Part shown: piece by piece, positions 1-6,268 of the stretch
How the letters are laid out: the number at the start of each line of letters is the position of its first letter
Numbering within the stretch: the first letter of the stretch is position 1
Source: Chloroflexota bacterium
GTDB taxonomy: Bacteria; Chloroflexota; Dehalococcoidia; GIF9; UBA5629
Direction: 5' to 3'
Assembly: GCA_026389675.1 (NCBI GenBank)
Contig: JAPLHJ010000014.1
Coordinates: 1-7,868, forward strand
Length of the DNA stretch: 7,868 bases
Notes under the pieces: model-generated
Told to the model about the DNA's origin: nothing
What the model saw: the letters and a program-made list of their open reading frames with translations, nothing else
The model's database searches: none
Translations under genes and position numbers: made by a program

Positions 1-1041
1 TTCCAGGTAAACGGACAGACATATAAGCTCAAGTTGATTCAGGTTGACGACCAGAACACAGCTGAGGGCGGCGCTGCCGCTGCCAAGCAGCTCATATACG
101 GCGACAACTGCAAATTCATAGCCGGGCACTGGAGCTGGAACTTCGGAGCCGTAGCATCCGTGACCAACCCGGCTAAGGTCATTTTTGTGACCAGGTCCGG
201 CGCCCCTGATGGCCTACCTGCCGCTTGGGGCGGTGCATATGACCCGAAGACCATGCCCTATGTTGTTTTTGGCACTCCATCTTTTGACGAATTCGTGAAC
301 TACTGTTTCACGATTAGAAATGCCTACCCCAACATGAAGAAGCTGGGCCTTCTGGACTGCACCATTAGCAAGAATGGCAGCGGCTGGCAGAAGGTACAGG
401 ATGCGCTTACTAAAGCAGGGATTCCCTGGCAAGAGGAATGGTTCACGTACGGCCAAACTGACTTTGCTCCCATCATTACCAAATTTGCAGAAGGAGGTTG
501 TGATGTCGTCCTGATTGCCGGGTGGATCGGCGAACATATGGCTTTCCTCAAACAGCGCTACGAGATGGGCTACAAGGACATGAAGGTTGGTTGCTCCGGA
601 CCATTCGTAAGTATGGACATGTACAAAGCGGTTGTCGGTGCCGCTGCTTTCGAGGGTGCCATCGGCTCGTATGATGATAACTCGAAGCTAAAGATTACCA
701 AGGTCAATCCCAAGTACGTTGCCGAGTGCCAGGAAGCCCTGAAGATTGCTGCGCAAAATACGAAAGGACCGTATGAATACACCGGTGAAATGAAGTGGAT
801 ACCGACTCACCCGCAGATACTGGTACAGGCAATGCAGCAGGCCGGCACTGTGGACGACCCGGATGCCATCATGAAGGTAATCCGCGGAGGCACTTTCGAC
901 ACTGCAATGGGCAAATGGACAATGTCGGGCGCCAAGACATACGGTTCTGCTGTGTGTTACGGCAACACCGGCCAGATGTGCATCATCAAAGATGGCAAAG
1001 AAGTGTATCTTGCCGAACATCCCATGGACCCCATACCCTAA
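1..1041 (+). CDS. ABC transporter solute-binding protein, LivJ/LivK type, 5' partial
   Basis: This is the 3' part of a periplasmic-binding-protein type I (Peripla_BP_6) solute-binding protein, the extracytoplasmic receptor that hands its ligand to the LivHM permease. The reading frame is open from the first base, giving 346 residues before tandem TAA TAA stops at 1039-1044. A TTG at 34 is not a credible start, because family-like sequence (NGQTYKLKLIQVDDQNT) continues upstream of it. The true start and export signal therefore lie left of the window. Visible family features are the early strand followed by VDDQNTAEGG, a first-lobe segment KFIAGHWSWNFGA (about codons 39-50), a second-lobe strand CDVVLIAGW, and the late block PTHPQILVQAMQQAGTVDD, typical of the C-terminal helices. 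The pocket segment GHWSWNFGA is rich in aromatic residues where amino-acid binders usually have small Ser/Ala/Thr residues, so the ligand may not be Leu/Ile/Val (inference). livH follows after 30 nt with no visible terminator. Confidence 0.92.
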   Translation, partial: FQVNGQTYKLKLIQVDDQNTAEGGAAAAKQLIYGDNCKFIAGHWSWNFGAVASVTNPAKVIFVTRSGAPDGLPAAWGGAYDPKTMPYVVFGTPSFDEFVNYCFTIRNAYPNMKKLGLLDCTISKNGSGWQKVQDALTKAGIPWQEEWFTYGQTDFAPIITKFAEGGCDVVLIAGWIGEHMAFLKQRYEMGYKDMKVGCSGPFVSMDMYKAVVGAAAFEGAIGSYDDNSKLKITKVNPKYVAECQEALKIAAQNTKGPYEYTGEMKWIPTHPQILVQAMQQAGTVDDPDAIMKVIRGGTFDTAMGKWTMSGAKTYGSAVCYGNTGQMCIIKDGKEVYLAEHPMDPIP

Positions 1042-1057
1042 TAACACTTAGCTGATG

Positions 1058-1064
1058 TAAGGAG
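1058..1064 (+). promoter_or_regulatory. Shine-Dalgarno site of livH
   Basis: The sequence TAAGGAG lies 7 nt before the ATG at 1072. It is a strong ribosome binding site that fixes the livH start. It sits in the 30-nt gap after the binding-protein gene, which holds no hairpin that I can see, so co-transcription with the upstream gene is likely. Confidence 0.75.
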
Positions 1065-1071
1065 AACTGGT

Positions 1072-1935
1072 ATGCCCCCTGCCGGAATATGGGTAGACGG
1101 ACTGGTGCAGAGTTGCATCTACATGACGATGGCATTCGGCATGGTGCTGGTATTCAGCATACTCGGCATCCTGAACTGGACGCATGGACAGTTTTATATG
1201 CTGGGCGGATTCGTCGTCTATTACGCGGTCACGGCGGCGGGCATACCGTTCCCTCTAAGCTTACTGGTATCCGGAGTGGTCGTAGGCGGACTGGGCATGC
1301 TGGTGGAAAAGGTCGTTATAGAGCGGCTCACCTCCCCGGGCTACGGCATTTTGTCCGTGACCGCAGCTACCAATGCTCTTATCTTCTTCTTTGAGGGCGC
1401 CGCCGGCATGGGCTTTGGCCTCATGAATAAAGGCATGGCCACGGTACTTCCCGGCGTACTTGACATGGGTTCATTCGGTGTCAGCTATCAGAAAATTGCC
1501 GTGATCGTTTTCACCCTGATTATTATGGTCGCCATGTATATAGTGCTCAACCTCACCAAGGTAGGAAAGGCCATCAGGGCCACATCGCAGGAACCGGATG
1601 CAGCAAGCCTTTACGGGGTCAGCGTAAAATGGGTCCGCGTAATCATCATGGGTATAGGCTGCGCGCTGGCCGCCATGGCCGGAGGCGTCATTGGAATTGT
1701 CCAGTCAGTCAATCCTTTTATGGGGCGTATCCCCATGATAATGTCCCTGCTGGCCGTTGTCATCGGTGGCCTGGGCAGCCTGACGGGCGCCATCGTGGGC
1801 GGCATCATGCTGGGACTGCTCAACAGCGTTATAGCCTATTCGATCTCCTATTACTCTGAGGTTGCATTGTTTATGCTGGTAATCATTTTACTGCTGATCA
1901 GGCCACAGGGGCTGTTTGGAGCTGCTCCGAAATGA
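1072..1935 (+). CDS. livH: Branched-chain amino acid-type ABC transporter permease LivH
   Basis: This is an integral membrane permease of the LivH branch (BPD_transp_2 family), one half of the LivHM channel. Its 287 residues are close to the usual length of about 290. Hydrophobic segments run through the whole protein, with about eight plausible membrane spans. Family marks are LNWTHGQFYMLGGF near residues 34-47 (usual form LINFAHGEFYMLG), the cytoplasmic ATPase-coupling loop KVGKAIRATSQEPDAASLYG at 163-182, the segment GRIPMIMSLLAVVIGGLGS at 208-226, and the closing motif LIRPQGLFG at about 275-283. The ATG at 1072 has a strong ribosome binding site at 1058-1064. The stop codon overlaps the start of livM (ATGA at 1932-1935), so the two permease halves are probably translationally coupled. 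The transported ligand cannot be assigned from the permease alone. Confidence 0.95.
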   Translation: MPPAGIWVDGLVQSCIYMTMAFGMVLVFSILGILNWTHGQFYMLGGFVVYYAVTAAGIPFPLSLLVSGVVVGGLGMLVEKVVIERLTSPGYGILSVTAATNALIFFFEGAAGMGFGLMNKGMATVLPGVLDMGSFGVSYQKIAVIVFTLIIMVAMYIVLNLTKVGKAIRATSQEPDAASLYGVSVKWVRVIIMGIGCALAAMAGGVIGIVQSVNPFMGRIPMIMSLLAVVIGGLGSLTGAIVGGIMLGLLNSVIAYSISYYSEVALFMLVIILLLIRPQGLFGAAPK

Positions 1936-2975
1936 TAATAGGACGCTACTATATAGACCACAAGAGCGTTGTCCCCAAGATTGTTATCGGGGCACTTATC
2001 GCGCTGGTAGCAATTTTTCCGCTCTTCACGATTAACATGGTGACACTGTCCATCATTATATTAAGCGGGATTTGGGCAATCGCAGTAATGGGCTTTCTGC
2101 TGATACTGAGGACCGGACAATTCAGCCTGGGGCAGGCTGCTTTCATGGCGATAGGCGGCTATGTTTCAGCCATACTCACGGTCAAGATGGGAATGTCCTA
2201 CTGGCCAAGCTTCGTGGCGGCCGGCATCATCTCAGGGGTGATAGCGTTTATCATTGGTATAGTCGTGCTGCGCGCGGGTGGAATATATTTTTCTATCATT
2301 ACGATTGCCTTCGGGGAGATCGTGAGGATTGTGGCCATGAACTGGGAATCTGTTACCCAGGGGGCTTCTGGAATATTAACCCATGCACCGGAGTCCCTTA
2401 CTGTGGGAAATCTTGAAATCAATTTTGCTGCCAGCGTGGTGCCCTACTACTACTTCATGTTATTACTGGTAACCGTTTCGGCACTATTCTACTGGCAGAT
2501 AGACCGGACACGAATAGGCGGGACATTCCGCAGCGTGGCGGCAAACCCGGTGCTGGCCGAGCACCTCGGGATCAATCTCATGAAGCACCGTTTGATTGCG
2601 TTCACCATTGCAGGCTTGTTCACCGGCCTGGCCGGCGCCTATTATGTTACCTTTCTCTCGGTGATGAACCCGCTGATTTTTGACCTGTGGAAGTCAGTGC
2701 AGATCATGATGATGACCATCGTTGGAGGCATGGGCTCCATAGTCGGAGGGCCTATAATAGGAGCCACCCTGCTGTATACCCTGGGTATCTACCTGTCCCG
2801 CCTGCCTATACCCAATATCCAGTACCTGGTTTTTGGCGGCGTAGTCGTGCTCTTGCTGTTAGTGCTCCCGAAGGGAACAGGATTGGTTGACCAGTGGGGC
2901 AAGCTCTGGCGCTGGGTATTCGGGGAACCGGAAGACTTCCAGATGCCGGGAGAGGAAGGTATGGATGAAGAATAA
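1932..2975 (+). CDS. livM: Branched-chain amino acid-type ABC transporter permease LivM
   Basis: This is the second permease half of the transporter (BPD_transp_2, LivM branch), 347 residues, within the family's usual range. It is strongly hydrophobic, with roughly eight to ten membrane spans. Diagnostic segments are RTGQFSLGQAAFMAIGGY at 60-77, GGIYFSIITIAFGEIVR at about 116-132, QGASGI at 143-148, the cytoplasmic coupling loop around AANPVLAEHLGINLMKHR at 203-220 followed by FTGLAGAYY, and IVGGMGSIVGGPIIGA at 263-278. The usual C-terminal hydrophobic block ends in LPKGTGL at about 302-308. A further 39 residues follow, ending in an acidic tail (EPEDFQMPGEEGMDEE) that probably sits in the cytoplasm. 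The ATG overlaps the livH stop by 4 nt. Its only ribosome-binding candidate is GGAG at 1918-1921, inside livH, so coupling to livH translation is likely. Confidence 0.95.
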   Translation: MIIGRYYIDHKSVVPKIVIGALIALVAIFPLFTINMVTLSIIILSGIWAIAVMGFLLILRTGQFSLGQAAFMAIGGYVSAILTVKMGMSYWPSFVAAGIISGVIAFIIGIVVLRAGGIYFSIITIAFGEIVRIVAMNWESVTQGASGILTHAPESLTVGNLEINFAASVVPYYYFMLLLVTVSALFYWQIDRTRIGGTFRSVAANPVLAEHLGINLMKHRLIAFTIAGLFTGLAGAYYVTFLSVMNPLIFDLWKSVQIMMMTIVGGMGSIVGGPIIGATLLYTLGIYLSRLPIPNIQYLVFGGVVVLLLLVLPKGTGLVDQWGKLWRWVFGEPEDFQMPGEEGMDEE

Positions 2976-2994
2976 ACTATGGATTTAATGTGAG

Positions 2995-3759
2995 ATGCCA
3001 CTACTTGAACTTAAAGGGATAACTAAGTTCTTCGGCAAGCTGGCAGCGCTTGAAGATATCGACCTGCAGGTCAATAAGGGTGAAATACTCGGCATAGTCG
3101 GGCCTAACGGGTCTGGTAAGACCACTCTTATCAATCTTATCTCAGGATACTACAGACCCAGCCGTGGCACTATCAATTTCGAAGGAAGGAAGATATCCAG
3201 GCTCAGGCCTGATCAGATAGCCCGCCTGGGCGTTATCAGGACCTTTCAGTCGAACGTGCTCTTTGAAGGCGCCTCGGTAATAGAGAGCATGATGATAAGC
3301 TCCAGGCTCCAGTATAAGACAAATGAATGGCAGGCCTTCTGGGAAACGAAGGCCTACAAGGATGAACACGAAAAAGTCGTCGGCAATGCACTTAACACAC
3401 TCAGGTTCGTTAATATCTTTAACGAAACCTTCAGGCCGGCGGCGGCATTGCCGCACGGGTTTCAGAGGATGCTGGGCATCGGTGTTGCGCTTGCAGCCAA
3501 TCCCAGTGTATTGCTCATCGATGAACCGACCACCGGTATGAACCATGAAGAGGCCATGGGCGTCGTGGAAAACATCAGGGAGATCAATAAGCAGGGCGTC
3601 ACGGTTGTGCTGATAGAGCATAATATGAGAGTCCTGCTGAACATAGCCACGAGGGTCATCGTGCTCAACTTCGGCAACAAGATCGCCGACGGCGACCCCT
3701 ATGAAATGATGAGCAAGCCGGAGGTGGTCGAGGCCTACCTGGGCACGGAGACGTTATAG
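2995..3759 (+). CDS. livG: Branched-chain amino acid-type ABC transporter ATP-binding protein LivG
   Basis: This cytoplasmic ATPase powers the LivHM permease together with LivF. It has 254 residues, the usual LivG length, longer than LivF because of the helical-domain insert around residues 95-150. Visible motifs are Walker A GPNGSGKTT (36-44), the Q-loop glutamine in RTFQSNVLF (Q85), Walker B VLLIDEPTTGMN (172-183) with catalytic E177, and the switch histidine in IEHNM (H209). The ABC signature reads LPHGFQ (152-157) instead of LSGGQ. The TGMN D-loop and LPHG form resemble a known LivG subgroup, so I do not read it as decay. The start is less certain than for its neighbours: only weak purines (GTGAG) precede ATG 2995, and a four-codon reading frame (ATG 2979 to TGA 2993) ends just before it. 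livF follows after 2 nt. Confidence 0.95.
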   Translation: MPLLELKGITKFFGKLAALEDIDLQVNKGEILGIVGPNGSGKTTLINLISGYYRPSRGTINFEGRKISRLRPDQIARLGVIRTFQSNVLFEGASVIESMMISSRLQYKTNEWQAFWETKAYKDEHEKVVGNALNTLRFVNIFNETFRPAAALPHGFQRMLGIGVALAANPSVLLIDEPTTGMNHEEAMGVVENIREINKQGVTVVLIEHNMRVLLNIATRVIVLNFGNKIADGDPYEMMSKPEVVEAYLGTETL

Positions 3760-3761
3760 CC

Positions 3762-4472
3762 ATGCTGGAACTAAGAAACGTCTGGATCAAGTATGGAAAG
3801 ACCGTGGCTGTCAGGAAATTGACCCTGACCGTGAATAAGGGGGATTTCGTTACCATACTGGGCGCGAACGGCGCAGGCAAGTCGTCGACGCTTAACGCCA
3901 TCAGCGGTCTGGTGAAGTTCAAAGACTTGAGGGGAGAAATCGACTACAAGGGCGAGAAGATAAGCGGGCTCAAACCTGGGGAAATAGCGGCCAGGGGTAT
4001 CATACAGATCCCCGAAGGTAGGAAGCTGTTCCCACTGATGACGGTGAGGGAGAACCTGGAGATGGGCGCCTACCTTCGCAAAGACGGAAAGCAGATCGCT
4101 AAATCCATGGAAAAAGTGATGACGTTGTTCCCTATGCTGAAAGAGAAACTATCTGCCAAGGCACGCGAACTCAGCGGCGGTCAGCAGCAGATGGTTGCAA
4201 TCGGACGCGGCCTTATGGCAGAGCCCGAGCTGTTGATGCTGGATGAACCCTCCTTCGGCCTTAGCCCTCTACTGCGCCAACAGCTTGCCGAGAAAATCAA
4301 GGAGGTCAGCAGTGAGGGCGAAACCATCATACTTGTCGAGCAGAACGCCCGGCTGGGCCTGATGCTGGCCAAGTACGGGTATGTCATGGAAAACGGGGAG
4401 TTGGTCCTGCAGGGCAAAACCTCCGACTTGATGCAGGACGAAAACGTTAGGAAGGCCTATTTGGGAGTTTAG
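3762..4472 (+). CDS. livF: Branched-chain amino acid-type ABC transporter ATP-binding protein LivF
   Basis: This is the second ATPase of the transporter, 236 residues, standard for LivF. Motifs in order are Walker A GANGAGKSS (34-42), a Q-loop region IIQIPEGRKLFP (80-91) close to the LivF-typical VPEGRxxFP, a full ABC signature LSGGQQQ (137-143), Walker B LLMLDEPSFGLSP (157-169) with E162, and VEQNA (192-196). In the last motif glutamine takes the place of the switch histidine, as is normal in LivF. The C-terminal ENGELVLQGKTSDLM is also family-typical. It begins 2 nt after the livG stop, with CGGAG at 3746-3750 as a distant ribosome binding site, so it is probably translated by coupling. The LivF signature is intact while the LivG one is altered, so the two ATP sites may not be equivalent (inference). 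Confidence 0.95.
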   Translation: MLELRNVWIKYGKTVAVRKLTLTVNKGDFVTILGANGAGKSSTLNAISGLVKFKDLRGEIDYKGEKISGLKPGEIAARGIIQIPEGRKLFPLMTVRENLEMGAYLRKDGKQIAKSMEKVMTLFPMLKEKLSAKARELSGGQQQMVAIGRGLMAEPELLMLDEPSFGLSPLLRQQLAEKIKEVSSEGETIILVEQNARLGLMLAKYGYVMENGELVLQGKTSDLMQDENVRKAYLGV

Positions 4473-4573
4473 CATAAGGCTGCAGGGGAATAACCGGCAA
4501 GCAGATTGATATGATAATGACAGAAAATCCCAGGAGTATGTTTTCCGTAAAATAAATTACAAAAGGAGTTACC
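4473..4573 (+). promoter_or_regulatory. livF to SCP2-like gene gap with A/T-rich leader and ribosome binding site
   Basis: This 101-nt gap is the widest in the window. It ends in a leader AAATAAATTAC followed by AAAAGGAG (4561-4568), 5 nt before ATG 4574, a strong ribosome binding site. The leader resembles those before the next two genes. I see no hairpin with a T-run that could end transcription after livF. A -10-like TATGAT lies at 4510-4515 but has no matching -35 box, so a promoter here is unproven. Confidence 0.5.
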
Positions 4574-4981
4574 ATGGCAAAATATATGACTCAGGAATGG
4601 ATGGACCTTTACAAGGATGCTCTCAACGCCAGCAAATCGTACGAAGAGTCGGCAAGGACCTGGGAGGGTGATTTCCTTTTCATCTGTGAGAAGGGCGGCC
4701 CCATAAAAGAAACACTGTATGCGTACGTCGATCTTTATCACGGCAAATGCCGTGCGGCCGAGATGGTCACCGATCCCAGCAAATATAAACCGGAGTTCGT
4801 GATATCCACGAACTATACGATCTGGAAGCGGATAGTCACTGGGGAACTGGACTCTACACAGGCGCTGATCACCAAGCAGTCAAAGCTCACCGGCTACATG
4901 GCCAAAATTATGCGCTACACCAAGGCAGCCAATGAAATAACCAATATCACCAAGATACTTCCCACTGAATGGCCGGAGTAA
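4574..4981 (+). CDS. SCP2-like (sterol carrier protein 2) domain protein
   Basis: This small soluble protein of 135 residues has no signal peptide or membrane span. I read it as a stand-alone SCP2-domain protein, a fold that holds hydrophobic ligands such as fatty acids, acyl-CoAs or sterols. The clues are in the second half: YTIWKRIVTGELDSTQALIT (81-90 plus the preceding strand) followed by KLTGYMAKIMRYTKAANEI (104-122). These match the family pattern of a Trp-containing strand, a G-(E/D)-x-D turn, then an amphipathic segment with K-x-x-G and a C-terminal helix. The first half has alternating strands (GDFLFICE, KETLYAYVDLYHGKC) suitable for the domain's beta sheet. The length fits a single domain. 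The start has a strong ribosome binding site (AAGGAG, 5 nt spacing). Its place between the transporter and the alcohol dehydrogenase/CoA ligase suggests it binds an intermediate of that pathway (inference). The match is by pattern memory, not by search. Confidence 0.7.
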   Translation: MAKYMTQEWMDLYKDALNASKSYEESARTWEGDFLFICEKGGPIKETLYAYVDLYHGKCRAAEMVTDPSKYKPEFVISTNYTIWKRIVTGELDSTQALITKQSKLTGYMAKIMRYTKAANEITNITKILPTEWPE

Positions 4982-5001
4982 TTGGTAACCCAGTTATCCA
5001 A
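4982..5001 (+). other. Weak stem-loop directly after the SCP2-like gene
   Basis: TTGGTAAC (4982-4989) can pair with GTTATCCAA (4993-5001) across a 3-nt CCA loop with one bulged A. The stem starts at the base after the TAA stop. No T-run follows, so it is not a standard intrinsic terminator. It could slow exonucleases or be chance. Confidence 0.3.
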
Positions 5002-5010
5002 ATACGCATA

Positions 5011-5029
5011 AAATAACAATAAAAGGGGG
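5011..5029 (+). promoter_or_regulatory. A/T-rich leader and ribosome binding site of the alcohol dehydrogenase gene
   Basis: The sequence AAATAACAATAAAAGGGGG ends 5 nt before ATG 5035. AAGGGGGT can pair with the 16S rRNA anti-Shine-Dalgarno with one G-U wobble. Over 18 nt it differs at only two positions from the leader of the downstream ligase gene (6243-6260). A/T-rich stretches before a ribosome binding site are known to favour initiation through ribosomal protein S1. Confidence 0.6.
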
Positions 5030-5034
5030 TTAGC

Positions 5035-6207
5035 ATGTGGACTTTCTCGGCTCCATTGATTGCATACGGAGACCACGCTCTCGAGTACCTGCCCCAGATA
5101 CAGGGCAAGAAAGCTTTCATCGTCACCGACAAGAACATCGTAAAGCTCGGTTTGGCAAAATTGGTCACAAATCAATTAGATACTGTGGACATCAAATGGG
5201 AGATATTCGATGAAGTTGAGCCCGAGCCTTCGCTTATCACAATAAAAAAGGGCGGCGCCGCGGTGGCCAAATTCCAGCCGGACTGGGTAATCGGAGTAGG
5301 CGGCGGCTCCGCTATGGACGCGGCCAAGGCAATCATCCTTCTCCTCGCAAGGCCGGACCTTGAACCGGATGCATTGTCAGTAACGGAGACATACAATTTC
5401 CGGGCCAAGGCCAGGCTGATGGCCATCCCGACAACCAGCGGCACGGGCTCCGAGGCCACCTGGGCCATAGTATTATCTGACACTGTTCTGAACCGCAAGC
5501 TTGGACTGGGCGCCACCGAATGCATGCCGGACGTCGCAATACTCGACCCTGACATGGTGTCTGGCATGCCCCCGCTGATCACAGCCGATACCGGTATGGA
5601 CGTGCTCTGCCACGCCATCGAGGGATACGCCTCTACCTGGGGCACTACGATAACCGAGGGTCCGGGACTGGTTGCCGCACGAAGGGTCTTTGAATACCTG
5701 GCCAGGGCTTATAAGGACGGCAAAGATATGCAGGCCCGCAAGGAGATGATGTACGCTGCAACACTGGCCGGCATGTCATTCGGCAATTCCATGGCAGGCC
5801 TGGGCCATAGCGCAGGACATGCCCTGGGAGCCCTTTTTCACGTACCTCATGGACGCACGGTGGGCTTGTTCCTTCCGTATACAATGGAATACCTGATTAA
5901 TGAATCTGAAGAAACAACCGCCAGATATGCTGATTTAGCGCGCTTCTGCTGCAGTGCCTCGGGTCCCAATAAAGAGTGCGCTAAGGTGCTGGTGGACAGG
6001 ATCCGGGCGCTGGCCAAGGCAATCGGGCAACCGCTGTCGGTCAAAGAGTGCGGCATCGATAAGGCCAAATTCGATGCGGAGATACCGGCACTGGTAGAAA
6101 GAGCAATAAACGAGGTGATGACCATCACCGTAACCCGCATCCCCGGCGAGGAAGACCTGACCAAGATATTCGAGTACGCCTATGCCGGCAAGTCAATCGA
6201 TTTCTGA
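5035..6207 (+). CDS. Iron-type (group III) alcohol dehydrogenase
   Basis: This cytoplasmic NAD(P)-dependent oxidoreductase interconverts an alcohol and an aldehyde or ketone. Its 390 residues match the family norm of about 380-400. The N-terminal nucleotide-binding domain carries AFIVTDKNIVKLGL (27-40) and the hallmark GVGGGSAMDAAK (87-98). PTTSGTGSE follows at 132-140. The C-terminal metal domain has all four expected ligands: D189 and H193 in TGMDVLCHAIEGYAS, H258 in GLGHSAGHALG, and H272 in HVPHGRT, with the 14-residue spacing between the two last histidines seen in the FucO-like family. The conserved second histidine H262 is also present. No residue looks lost, so an active metal enzyme is expected (iron, sometimes zinc). 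The ATG has a good ribosome binding site. Substrate is unknown. The ligase 61 nt downstream and the transporter upstream suggest catabolism of an imported alcohol, aldehyde or acid (inference). Confidence 0.95.
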   Translation: MWTFSAPLIAYGDHALEYLPQIQGKKAFIVTDKNIVKLGLAKLVTNQLDTVDIKWEIFDEVEPEPSLITIKKGGAAVAKFQPDWVIGVGGGSAMDAAKAIILLLARPDLEPDALSVTETYNFRAKARLMAIPTTSGTGSEATWAIVLSDTVLNRKLGLGATECMPDVAILDPDMVSGMPPLITADTGMDVLCHAIEGYASTWGTTITEGPGLVAARRVFEYLARAYKDGKDMQARKEMMYAATLAGMSFGNSMAGLGHSAGHALGALFHVPHGRTVGLFLPYTMEYLINESEETTARYADLARFCCSASGPNKECAKVLVDRIRALAKAIGQPLSVKECGIDKAKFDAEIPALVERAINEVMTITVTRIPGEEDLTKIFEYAYAGKSIDF

Positions 6208-6242
6208 TACAAGGACCTGGATACTACAGGCGCAGTCTAATT

Positions 6243-6260
6243 AAATAATAATAAAAGAGG
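6243..6260 (+). promoter_or_regulatory. A/T-rich leader and ribosome binding site of the CoA ligase gene
   Basis: The sequence AAATAATAATAAAAGAGG ends 8 nt before ATG 6269 and matches 16 of 18 bases of the leader before the alcohol dehydrogenase (5011-5028). AGAGGA (6256-6261) is the ribosome binding core. The rest of the 61-nt gap (6208-6242) shows no hairpin, terminator or convincing promoter. Confidence 0.6.
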
Positions 6261-6268
6261 ACCGCACA

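Noticed and set aside
34..36. TTG at 34 as the start of the binding protein
   Set aside because: Family-like sequence continues in frame upstream to the window edge, and a start here would lack the signal peptide and first strand.
688..1047. 119-codon reading frame on the minus strand over the end of the binding protein
   Set aside because: It has no recognisable domain and sits opposite a well-supported coding frame.
1042..1071. Terminator or attenuator between binding protein and livH
   Set aside because: No inverted repeat is visible in the 30-nt gap.
3142..3621. 159-codon reading frame on the minus strand
   Set aside because: It lies wholly inside livG, whose ATPase motifs are continuous on the plus strand. 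Its protein shows no family motif, so it is an antisense shadow.
4506..4520. TTGATATGATAATGA as a promoter
   Set aside because: It has -35-like and -10-like pieces, but they overlap rather than being spaced about 17 nt apart, and no partner box is found at the right distance.
4511..4555. 14-codon reading frame in the livF to SCP2-like gene gap
   Set aside because: It has no ribosome binding site and no recognisable peptide features; such short frames are expected by chance.
5009..5014. TAAAAT as a -10 box of a separate dehydrogenase promoter
   Set aside because: No -35-like sequence lies 16-18 nt upstream; the A/T-richness is better explained as part of the translation leader.
5172..5645. 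157-codon reading frame on the minus strand
   Set aside because: It is antisense to the NAD-binding half of the alcohol dehydrogenase, with low-complexity Ser/Ala/Pro content and no ribosome binding site of note.
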